A stretch of DNA of 19,815 nt. Source: an uncultured Erysipelotrichaceae bacterium (lineage in GTDB: Bacteria; Bacillota_I; Bacilli_A; Erysipelotrichales; Erysipelotrichaceae). Shown here in pieces: positions 7,081 to 13,175 of this stretch. A program made the position numbers and the translations under genes. The notes under the pieces were generated by a model. That model was not told where the DNA came from, ran no database searches, and saw only the letters and a program-made list of their open reading frames with translations. Where the stretch lies: contig CAKVAL010000036.1 in the NCBI GenBank assembly GCA_934725085.1, positions 1 through 19,815 of the forward strand, written 5' to 3'. Positions within the stretch are counted from its first letter, which is position 1. Each line of letters opens with the position of its first letter.

Positions 7081-7531
7081 ATTTATTAATATAATCTTCT
7101 AATTCTTTAGAATGCTTAGCGCCACCAACAAGTGATACATGATATTTAAGATTCTTTAATCTCTTAGATAATTTTTTAATACACTTTTCGCCATGACCAC
7201 TACCACTAGTCACAAATAAACCAACTATTTTATCCTTTACATCATATCGATAAAGAAATGAATTAACTATTGAAGCTATACTGCCTGCCCAAATAGGAGA
7301 ACCTAAAATTATTTCATCATATTCGTAAATATTATCAGGAACACCCACAACACTTGGTTTAACATTAAATAACACTTGGAAACATCCCTTTCTCATCAAT
7401 TGACTTCTCTCCTCTGGGAAATCTTTTAAAGGTTTTATCTCAGCTATATCAGCATTTATCTTATAAGCAATATATTCGGCAACTCTTTTGGTATTGCCAC
7501 TATTTGAATAATATATAACAAGTCTTTTCAT
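7073..7531 (-). CDS. Flavodoxin family protein
   Basis: This 152-residue FMN-binding electron carrier or flavodoxin-like oxidoreductase has an N-terminal phosphate-binding loop, YYSNSGNTKRVAEYIA. The second flavin loop is near EIILGSPIWAGSIASIVNSF, and the third is FVTSGSGHGEKCIKKL. The length fits short flavodoxins. I place the start at ATG 7529-7531, which has AGGAG 8 nt upstream; a TTG one codon earlier is also possible. The Shine-Dalgarno overlaps the stop codon of the upstream helicase gene, so the two genes are probably co-transcribed and translationally linked. A functional connection between a flavodoxin and a primase-helicase is not obvious. Confidence 0.88.
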   Translation of the reverse strand: MKRLVIYYSNSGNTKRVAEYIAYKINADIAEIKPLKDFPEERSQLMRKGCFQVLFNVKPSVVGVPDNIYEYDEIILGSPIWAGSIASIVNSFLYRYDVKDKIVGLFVTSGSGHGEKCIKKLSKRLKNLKYHVSLVGGAKHSKELEDYINKFI

Positions 7532-7542
7532 CAAAACAACTC

Positions 7543-10509
7543 CTATTTACAACTTTTTTCTTTCTTAAACCCCAAAGATATCTCTTGTAGCTCTTCAGCT
7601 ACTGCATAAGATTTAATTCTCATCAAATTATCCCATGCATCTTCTTTGCCAAGCAAATTAACTCCACCGTGCCATACAAGGTCTTCATCAATTATGGCAA
7701 AACACTCATCAACGTTTTCTTTTGTAACTACTTGAATCCCTGCATCTATCATTTGTTTAATCATTTCATAACAAGCAACCTCATTACTGAATAATGATTG
7801 TTCAGGATTTGTAGTCACCACAGTAATTTTACATCCATTATCAGTTCTACTTTTTGTAATATATAAAAATCTATCTATTCTATCTTGAGAAATATAAGGA
7901 CTAGATATAACAATTCTCTTTTCGGCCTCCACTAAATCACGTTCAAAAACATCAATATAATTTCCAGAATCATAAATGGCATTAGCAGTTTGTTTTTCTA
8001 AAACGGCATTTGAAACAACAGAATAAGCTAATTTCTTATATGCTTTCAACCTTTTAGCATACATATTATTGAATTGTTTAATATGTGAATCAACATAGTC
8101 ATAAACCAAAACATCTTCCTTGCCTTCGTATATTCTATCTATTCTTCCAACATATTGTTGCAAAAGAGAAGATTGAGTTGAAACAGGGGCAGCCAACATC
8201 AAAGTATCAAGTCTAGGTAAATTAAATCCTTCACCGACTTTTTGGCCCGTTGCGACAAGTATTAAACTCTTATCTTTTGGGACTTCATTTAATTTTCTAA
8301 TAATATTTCTATTTTCCTTATCGGTGTTATCACCATATATCAAATAAACATAATCGGCGCTATTCAAAAGATCATCATATAAAGTTTTTGCATGTTCTTT
8401 ATATCTAGTTAATATTACTGGAGTTCTATTATTCTTAACTGCATTCTTAACATCTTCGATAATCATCTCGTTTCTAATCTTGTTATTGCACACTAAAGAA
8501 TAAGCGCCATTAATATCGTTATCAAAACTTTCAAAACTAGTAACTCTTGTAAATCTAGGATAAACATAATGTTTAATGCCAGTTTTCTCTGCTCTTTGTT
8601 TTGCTGAATAGGTAAGTCTAATTGGGCCTAGAAGCATATGGATTATTCTCTCTAAATTATCAGATCGTTTAATAGTAGCAGATACACCATATACATATCT
8701 AGCATTCACTTTTTGCATTACTTTTATTGAAGTATCAGAACCACAGTGATGACATTCATCCATAATAACCATGCCATAAGAATTAAAAAATTCATTAAAG
8801 TTCCCTTTACTGTAAATCGAACCAATCATAGCTACATCAATAATCCCAGTTAATGAATTCTTATTTCCTGTTAAACAACCAATTACACTATCACGTTTCT
8901 TTTCTCTTCCACTTTTTGTTTTGTAAGTCGGAGGTTCCTCATCGATAATTAGAAATTTATTTAATTCATTAATCCATTGATTTAATAAGTCTTTTTTTTG
9001 AAGAAGAATTAGAGTATTAACCTTCCTTTCTCCAATTAAATATGCACTAATAACGGTCTTTCCAAAAGATGTTGTTGCACTTAAAATGCCATAATCATGT
9101 TCAAGCAACGCATTGGCTGCATTTTGTTGGTCATCATCAAGTTTTCCTTTAAATGAAACTCTTATAGGTCTGCCCTTTTTTCTTTGATCATCGACATCAT
9201 ATTCAATCCTTGCTTCATTACATTTCTTTATCAATTCTTCTTTAAGACCTCTAGGCAAACAGATATAACCATCAACATCTTTGCCCATATAAATAGAACT
9301 CAAATTATAATAATTAGAATAACCTAATCGTTTATTTTTATAGAAAATTGGATTATCAAAAGCCGCTAGACTTCTTATTTGGTTTTGAATTCTAGGCATT
9401 AAATTAAGTACATCGACATATATTCCATCTCCCAATACAATATGTAATTTCCCAACAACGTCATTTTTATTAAATTCTTGTTTCTTTTTCCAAGGCTTTG
9501 GTCTAGTTGAAGCTTCTTTAGTTATTATTCCATTGTGTTCATACAATTCAACTTCCCATTTTTGAATATAATTGTTAATATCTTCTAAACTTAATTTAGA
9601 TGTCTGATTAAACAATACATCCCATTGGTTAGGATAAGCATTCCAATTTTCATCAACAAAAGCACTATTACCATTTTTAAGTGCTTGTCCCTGTAGTGGT
9701 AATGCAATCAAATTTCCTAAACTATTTGAGGCGTCTTGACAGGGATACATCCTGTCATAATACTTAAATGTTTTCATATTAACTAAGGACTGTCCCATAT
9801 CTAGCAACATAAAACCGAATTTACGAGCCAAGGAAGCTGATATTGAATCTTTAAAGAATATCCACAAATGAGCTCCCTTTCCAGATCTAGAACGTTCAAC
9901 TAAACATTTGATATTATTTTTATCACAAATGATTCTTAAAGCGTCCACTTCTTTGCGCCACTCTTCATCTTCATTTGCATAATCATTTACACTAGAGCCT
10001 TTCTCATGATTATCGAAATCAAACACAATAAATTTACATGCTCCATTAGATAATAGAGGATATACACCAATCACATCACTTCCATCTTCTTTATACCCAA
10101 TTAAATGATTCACTATCGTTTTAACACTAAGTTTAGACCACTTTACATTCTTGCATTCATCACAAATTATCTTCTCACCTCTTTGTTTAGGGCAAAGACT
10201 ATCGTTCCACCTATTATCACATTGTGGGAAATAGCCACCGTTCTTTCCTCTTTTAGCATATACATCAGTTCTTCCCCAAAACATATAAAAGAAATAGTTT
10301 GCTAAGTCATCAGTGATAAAAACTTTATTAATTCTGCCACCTTGGTCTAAATCATATTCTTGAGAATCATCTATCTTTTCCTCAAATAAATTTTCTTCAG
10401 AAAAAGGAATGCTAGCTTTAATTAATTTTTCTTTTAATTGCCTGTTCTCAATTTGCAACTTTCTTATTAATTCTCTTAAAGTGTCTAAATTCTCTGCTTC
10501 GATATTCAT
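7543..10509 (-). CDS. TOTE-type primase-helicase with C-terminal PLD-like domain
   Basis: This is a 988-residue multidomain DNA enzyme. Residues 1-35 form a coiled coil. At about 70-135 lies a zinc-ribbon-like insert with Cys97, Cys106, Cys116 and Cys119. The archaeo-eukaryotic primase domain (about 70-320) shows the catalytic acids in VFDFDNHE (Asp164, Asp166) and the SGKGAH motif (209-214). This is the primase form described for TOTE conflict systems. A superfamily 2 helicase follows at 455-815: Walker A variant SATTSFGKT (477-485), DECH (584-587), SAT (610-612), and motif VI QQYVGRIDR (784-792). The C-terminus (about 860-970) is PLD-like, with a degenerate site HGGVNLLG instead of a full HxKxxxxD, so nuclease activity is doubtful. 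Its role is probably defence or mobile-element conflict rather than housekeeping. The Shine-Dalgarno is weak (AGG, 9 nt). The gene is followed by the overlapping flavodoxin signal and preceded by the toxin-antitoxin candidate. Confidence 0.85.
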   Translation of the reverse strand: MNIEAENLDTLRELIRKLQIENRQLKEKLIKASIPFSEENLFEEKIDDSQEYDLDQGGRINKVFITDDLANYFFYMFWGRTDVYAKRGKNGGYFPQCDNRWNDSLCPKQRGEKIICDECKNVKWSKLSVKTIVNHLIGYKEDGSDVIGVYPLLSNGACKFIVFDFDNHEKGSSVNDYANEDEEWRKEVDALRIICDKNNIKCLVERSRSGKGAHLWIFFKDSISASLARKFGFMLLDMGQSLVNMKTFKYYDRMYPCQDASNSLGNLIALPLQGQALKNGNSAFVDENWNAYPNQWDVLFNQTSKLSLEDINNYIQKWEVELYEHNGIITKEASTRPKPWKKKQEFNKNDVVGKLHIVLGDGIYVDVLNLMPRIQNQIRSLAAFDNPIFYKNKRLGYSNYYNLSSIYMGKDVDGYICLPRGLKEELIKKCNEARIEYDVDDQRKKGRPIRVSFKGKLDDDQQNAANALLEHDYGILSATTSFGKTVISAYLIGERKVNTLILLQKKDLLNQWINELNKFLIIDEEPPTYKTKSGREKKRDSVIGCLTGNKNSLTGIIDVAMIGSIYSKGNFNEFFNSYGMVIMDECHHCGSDTSIKVMQKVNARYVYGVSATIKRSDNLERIIHMLLGPIRLTYSAKQRAEKTGIKHYVYPRFTRVTSFESFDNDINGAYSLVCNNKIRNEMIIEDVKNAVKNNRTPVILTRYKEHAKTLYDDLLNSADYVYLIYGDNTDKENRNIIRKLNEVPKDKSLILVATGQKVGEGFNLPRLDTLMLAAPVSTQSSLLQQYVGRIDRIYEGKEDVLVYDYVDSHIKQFNNMYAKRLKAYKKLAYSVVSNAVLEKQTANAIYDSGNYIDVFERDLVEAEKRIVISSPYISQDRIDRFLYITKSRTDNGCKITVVTTNPEQSLFSNEVACYEMIKQMIDAGIQVVTKENVDECFAIIDEDLVWHGGVNLLGKEDAWDNLMRIKSYAVAEELQEISLGFKKEKSCK

Positions 10510-10595
10510 GATTATTACCTATAATTTTATTCTTACAAATATATGATATCTTTTCTTTTTCATTAATTATTTATTCATCGATAAAAAATACTCAT

Positions 10596-10624
10596 TTTAT
10601 ACAAAATAATGTAGGAATTCTTAA
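10596..10624 (-). promoter_or_regulatory. Possible promoter of the primase-helicase gene
   Basis: The minus strand has TTAAGA (10619-10624), a 17-bp spacer and TATAAA (10596-10601), giving a start near 10589 and a leader of about 80 nt. It overlaps a possible plus-strand -10 (TATACA, 10598-10603) for the peptide gene. The matches are partial. Confidence 0.35.
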
Positions 10625-10658
10625 GTTTTATACCAATAAAGAAGTAGGAGGACGGCAT

Positions 10659-10799
10659 ATGACGTACTCTTTAACTTCCTTGGGATTTAATAAGTGGAGA
10701 AAATGTATGGACAAAGAGACAAAGCTGTTATTGGCTATGGCTCTAATTGAGATCATTAATAATCTACTAAAGGTCTTAATTTCGTTTATTACCAAGTAA
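10659..10799 (+). CDS. Candidate type I toxin peptide
   Basis: This is a 46-codon ORF with a perfect AGGAGG (10646-10651) 7 nt before ATG. An internal ATG at 10707 has its own GGAG (10696-10699) also 7 nt away and would give a 30-residue peptide starting MDKETKLLL. The shared C-terminal part is one hydrophobic helix (LLLAMALIEIINN then LLKVLISFI) ending in Lys, the size and shape of membrane toxins of type I systems, though without the tail of the Fst/Ldr superfamily. A convergent antisense promoter, a shared terminator and a split direct repeat covering the internal Shine-Dalgarno support this reading. The internal start looks like the regulated one; the role of the outer start is open. No homologue is recognised. 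Confidence 0.5.
   Translation: MTYSLTSLGFNKWRKCMDKETKLLLAMALIEIINNLLKVLISFITK
10680..10698 (+). repeat. Left copy of split 19-nt direct repeat (toxin initiation region)
   Basis: TTGGGATTTAATAAGTGGA matches the copy at 10856-10874 in 16 of 19 positions. The differences are confined to three adjacent bases, leaving two conserved blocks, TTGGGAT and ATAAGTGGA. The second block runs into the internal Shine-Dalgarno GTGGAG. This resembles the DRa/DRb blocks of the pAD1 par system. Confidence 0.6.
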
Positions 10800-10811
10800 C
10801 CTAGTAAATAC

Positions 10812-10821
10812 CCCAAGGAAG
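10812..10821 (+). other. 3' arm of a long-distance pairing in the toxin mRNA
   Basis: CCCAAGGAAG here is exactly complementary to CTTCCTTGGG at 10675-10684. In the plus-strand transcript this would close the 5' and 3' parts of the message into a loop, as in folded, translation-poor full-length mRNAs of several type I toxins. The 5' arm overlaps the left direct repeat, so antisense binding and folding would compete. Confidence 0.45.
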
Positions 10822-10824
10822 AGC

Positions 10825-10852
10825 AAAACCCAGCATAGCCGTGCTGGGTTTT
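10825..10852. terminator. Bidirectional terminator shared by toxin mRNA and antisense RNA
   Basis: AAAACCCAGCA (10825-10835) and TGCTGGGTTTT (10842-10852) form an 11-bp perfect stem with a 6-nt loop. The A and T ends of the stem provide a U-rich 3' end on both strands. It lies 26 nt after the peptide stop codon. Confidence 0.8.
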
Positions 10853-10855
10853 CAT

Positions 10856-10874
10856 TTGGGATCATATAAGTGGA
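10856..10874 (+). repeat. Right copy of split 19-nt direct repeat (in antisense RNA)
   Basis: TTGGGATCATATAAGTGGA is the partner of 10680-10698. It lies beyond the shared terminator, so it is present only in the antisense transcript, not in the toxin mRNA. Confidence 0.6.
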
Positions 10875-10915
10875 TCCTTGTACACACTTATTCTATCACA
10901 TTTATCCATTAAACT

Positions 10916-10938
10916 AAAAAGACACCATTATAGTGTCT
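10916..10938 (-). terminator. Terminator of the guaD operon
   Basis: On the minus strand GTGTCT-type arms (10933-10938 with 10920-10925) form a 6-bp stem, extendable by a U-G and an A-U pair, followed by TTTTT (10920-10916). The stop codon of the upstream gene lies in the loop. The T-run overlaps the proposed -35 of the antisense RNA. Confidence 0.75.
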
Positions 10939-11329
10939 CTCTAGATACAATATCATCAATAATCTCAATAGCCTCTTTAATCATGCCATCACAATGAAGC
11001 TTCTTAACTCCACCGTTTTCCTTATTAACCCTCAACAAATCAACACAATTAATAAGACCACCATGATTATCCATAATGCGCTTTCGAAATTCATTTAATA
11101 ACAAAACATTATTAACACCCTTTAGTCCCAAAACCATAAGGCCACCTGTCACAACACCACAAATGCCTCCATTTTTCATACCTGAACCAAAGTTAAATCC
11201 CAAATTAAAAGCTGTATCCTGGTCTAAATCAAGTTCATCTGCATACGCACATAAAATAGATTGTGCACAATTATAATGAACATCAGGATTATCTCTTAGC
11301 TCCATCGCTTTTTCTATATGTTTATTCAT
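10928..11329 (-). CDS. C_GCAxxG_C_C family protein
   Basis: This 133-residue protein of the cysteine-rich C_GCAxxG_C_C family has unknown biochemical role, often presumed redox- or metal-related. Conserved positions are visible: YNCAQSIL with Cys21, GGICGVVTGGLMVLG with Cys57, NCVDLL with Cys95 and HCDG with Cys113. There is no signal peptide or membrane helix of note. The start has GAGG 5 nt upstream, lying inside the last codons of the upstream membrane-protein gene, which ends only 2 nt before this ATG. It is the last gene of a guaD-led operon, followed by a terminator. Confidence 0.85.
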   Translation of the reverse strand: MNKHIEKAMELRDNPDVHYNCAQSILCAYADELDLDQDTAFNLGFNFGSGMKNGGICGVVTGGLMVLGLKGVNNVLLLNEFRKRIMDNHGGLINCVDLLRVNKENGGVKKLHCDGMIKEAIEIIDDIVSRETL

Positions 11330-11331
11330 AA

Positions 11332-11826
11332 CTACCTCACAAATAATGCCACTAATAAGGCTACAACTAAATATACAGGAATATTCATCAAAAAGATATT
11401 AAAATGCATCTTATAATCCTGATAACATTCTTTCTTAGGAAGAATTGAAAATCTAATTCTTTTAGTATTAGGCCACCATAACAAACGAATAACCAACAAA
11501 TCAAATAAATTAGCAAGTTCTCCTGCAACCAAAAAGAAAATAAAGGCATCCATATAACCTGTAAAAGCCAATTGTTTCTTAAAGATAAATCCAAAGAAGC
11601 CAAACAATATCAAATTAATAATCAAATTCGAAATCAATAAAGTTAATACGCTTTTATCATCAGGTGCAATCTTTTTTAAATCATCATCTTTTCTAATAGC
11701 CTTTTGAACCTCAGCAGAATAATGTTTAAAATTAATCATATTCTTCGCATCACTGCCGCTATTCTTATAAGCCAAATAGAACATCAACAGACAAAAGAAG
11801 ACAACAAATATAATTCTATATTCCAT
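11332..11826 (-). CDS. Uncharacterised four-helix membrane protein
   Basis: This 164-residue protein has about four hydrophobic segments (roughly residues 4-20, 61-86, 92-112 and 143-163 from the chosen start) and a basic cytoplasmic-looking loop after the first. A distinctive stretch is GELANLFDLLVIRLLWWPNTKR near residue 110. I do not recognise a characterised family. The ATG at 11824-11826 shares its A with the TGA stop of guaD (TGATG), so translation is coupled. A TTG one codon upstream is an unlikely alternative. The downstream neighbour is the C_GCAxxG_C_C gene. A transport or membrane role linked to purine salvage would be a guess. Confidence 0.75.
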   Translation of the reverse strand: MEYRIIFVVFFCLLMFYLAYKNSGSDAKNMINFKHYSAEVQKAIRKDDDLKKIAPDDKSVLTLLISNLIINLILFGFFGFIFKKQLAFTGYMDAFIFFLVAGELANLFDLLVIRLLWWPNTKRIRFSILPKKECYQDYKMHFNIFLMNIPVYLVVALLVALFVR

Positions 11827-13103
11827 CAAAATAACATTTTCCCTTTCACAAACTTATGTTTAATGCCACCTTGTAAATCAAGTGATAAATAGACAGCTCT
11901 TTCAAGTCTTTCTTCAATTGATAAGTCCAATGTAGTCTTTAAAACAGAATCATCTAACACTAACGCATCAAATTCATAATTATCTTTAAAAGTACCAACA
12001 TCACCAAAGAACTTACCACCACCCATAGTAGCCAAATAGAATGTTTCCTTGAAAGATAAAGCCTTAGCATTTTGATCAACAAGCCTCCAATATAACTTAG
12101 AAACTTCAATTGCCTTAGTCAAAGTTTGAAACATCGACTCACTTGTACCACCCGCAACATCACTACCTAGCCCCATATTTAAATCTAAATCTAAATATTT
12201 TCTCATAGGTGCAATACCACTAGAAACATTCATATTACTAGAAGGACAATGAACCGCAAAGATTCCCCTATCCTTCATCATCTTTAATTCCTCATCACAA
12301 GAATAGATACAATGAGCCATAATTACCGGATAAGTTCCATTAACATTTTCACCAAACAACTTATACTCATCATAAGCATCACCATAAAAACGACTATTAG
12401 GACACAATTGTTTCACAAGTTCAATCTCACCTAAATTCTCTGAAATATGTGATTGTAAAGGCAACTTATAATCCCTTACAATATCACCTAACTTATACAT
12501 TAAATCATCGCTGCAACTTGGGATAAAACGAGGTGTAATAATAGGATAAGTATTCTTGAATCTTCCTTTAACATCCTTAATCCATCTTAGAGTATCTTCA
12601 TAAGAATTAGTCTCCACCAATGGATATGGTGCATCTCTATCCATATTAACCTTACCAACATAAGACACAAGACCACTATCTTCCAATAATTCCATAAGTA
12701 AAGTAGTAGCTTCCACATGTCTTGACGCAAATATTGAAAGTCTAGTGGTCGCACTTCTTAAAATATTATCGACAAAGATGGCATAAGCCTTCTTGCTATA
12801 TTCCAAATCAGAATACTTAGCTTCTTCCACAAAAGCCTCATACTTTAACCAATCTAATAATTCATAGTCCATACCCAAACCTCTATAAGCATATTGAGGT
12901 GCGTGAATATGTAAATCGATCATTCCTGGAATAATTAATTTATTTGAATAATCTAACAATTCATAGGTTTCATATTCAGAAGGTAACTTTTCAAATACTC
13001 CCTTACAATGTCCATCTTCACAAACTAAATAACCATCCAAGGTATTTAATTTATCCTTATCTTCGCTATAGGCGATACAACCTTTTAATACATAATTTTT
13101 CAT
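11826..13103 (-). CDS. guaD: Guanine deaminase (amidohydrolase family)
   Basis: This 425-residue cytoplasmic zinc amidohydrolase is predicted to convert guanine to xanthine and ammonia. The metal and active-site motifs are in order: PGMIDLHIHAPQY (His65, His67), LQSHISEN (His219, Glu222), IMAHCIYS (His264) and GLGSDVAGG (Asp315). HAPQ after the HxH pair and the YRGLGMD segment are typical of guanine deaminase rather than of cytosine or adenosine deaminases. Related chlorohydrolase-type enzymes cannot be fully excluded. The start is the first in-frame ATG, but no Shine-Dalgarno precedes it. An extended -10 only 6 nt upstream suggests a leaderless or near-leaderless mRNA. It heads an operon with a membrane protein and a cysteine-rich protein. 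Confidence 0.9.
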   Translation of the reverse strand: MKNYVLKGCIAYSEDKDKLNTLDGYLVCEDGHCKGVFEKLPSEYETYELLDYSNKLIIPGMIDLHIHAPQYAYRGLGMDYELLDWLKYEAFVEEAKYSDLEYSKKAYAIFVDNILRSATTRLSIFASRHVEATTLLMELLEDSGLVSYVGKVNMDRDAPYPLVETNSYEDTLRWIKDVKGRFKNTYPIITPRFIPSCSDDLMYKLGDIVRDYKLPLQSHISENLGEIELVKQLCPNSRFYGDAYDEYKLFGENVNGTYPVIMAHCIYSCDEELKMMKDRGIFAVHCPSSNMNVSSGIAPMRKYLDLDLNMGLGSDVAGGTSESMFQTLTKAIEVSKLYWRLVDQNAKALSFKETFYLATMGGGKFFGDVGTFKDNYEFDALVLDDSVLKTTLDLSIEERLERAVYLSLDLQGGIKHKFVKGKMLF

Positions 13104-13109
13104 AACACA

Positions 13110-13118
13110 ATTATGACA
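13110..13118 (-). promoter_or_regulatory. Possible extended -10 promoter of guaD
   Basis: The minus strand reads TG-T-CATAAT with the hexamer at 13110-13115, ending 6 nt before the guaD ATG. No good -35 is seen. The element lies just beyond the T-run of the upstream terminator, so guaD needs its own promoter, and this is the only candidate in the 17 bp between them. Confidence 0.4.
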
Positions 13119-13119
13119 T

Positions 13120-13150
13120 AAAAAGTGGCCTATATATACATATAGACCAC
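13120..13150 (-). terminator. Terminator of the ankyrin/EF-G-like operon
   Basis: An 11-bp stem (13140-13150 with 13125-13135, one U-G pair on the minus strand) with a 4-nt loop is followed by TTTTT (13124-13120). Confidence 0.85.
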
Positions 13151-13175
13151 CTTATGCCAAACAGCAAGCGCTTAA

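Larger units (their letters stand above)
10822..10883 (-). ncRNA. Predicted antisense RNA antitoxin
   Basis: A minus-strand extended -10, TG-A-TAGAAT (hexamer 10890-10895), lies 17 bp from a weak TTTAGT (10913-10918). It would start transcription near 10883 and end at the shared terminator, giving about 60 nt. The RNA contains the complement of the right direct repeat (10856-10874) and can therefore pair with the left copy at the toxin initiation site, as well as through the common terminator loop. Size and layout match RNA II of Fst-type loci. The RNA is predicted only. Confidence 0.45.

Noticed and set aside
10628..10855. 75-codon minus-strand ORF in the helicase/guaD gap
   Set aside because: It lacks a Shine-Dalgarno, runs antisense through the terminator stem and the candidate peptide gene, and has no family resemblance. 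The plus-strand reading explains the region better.
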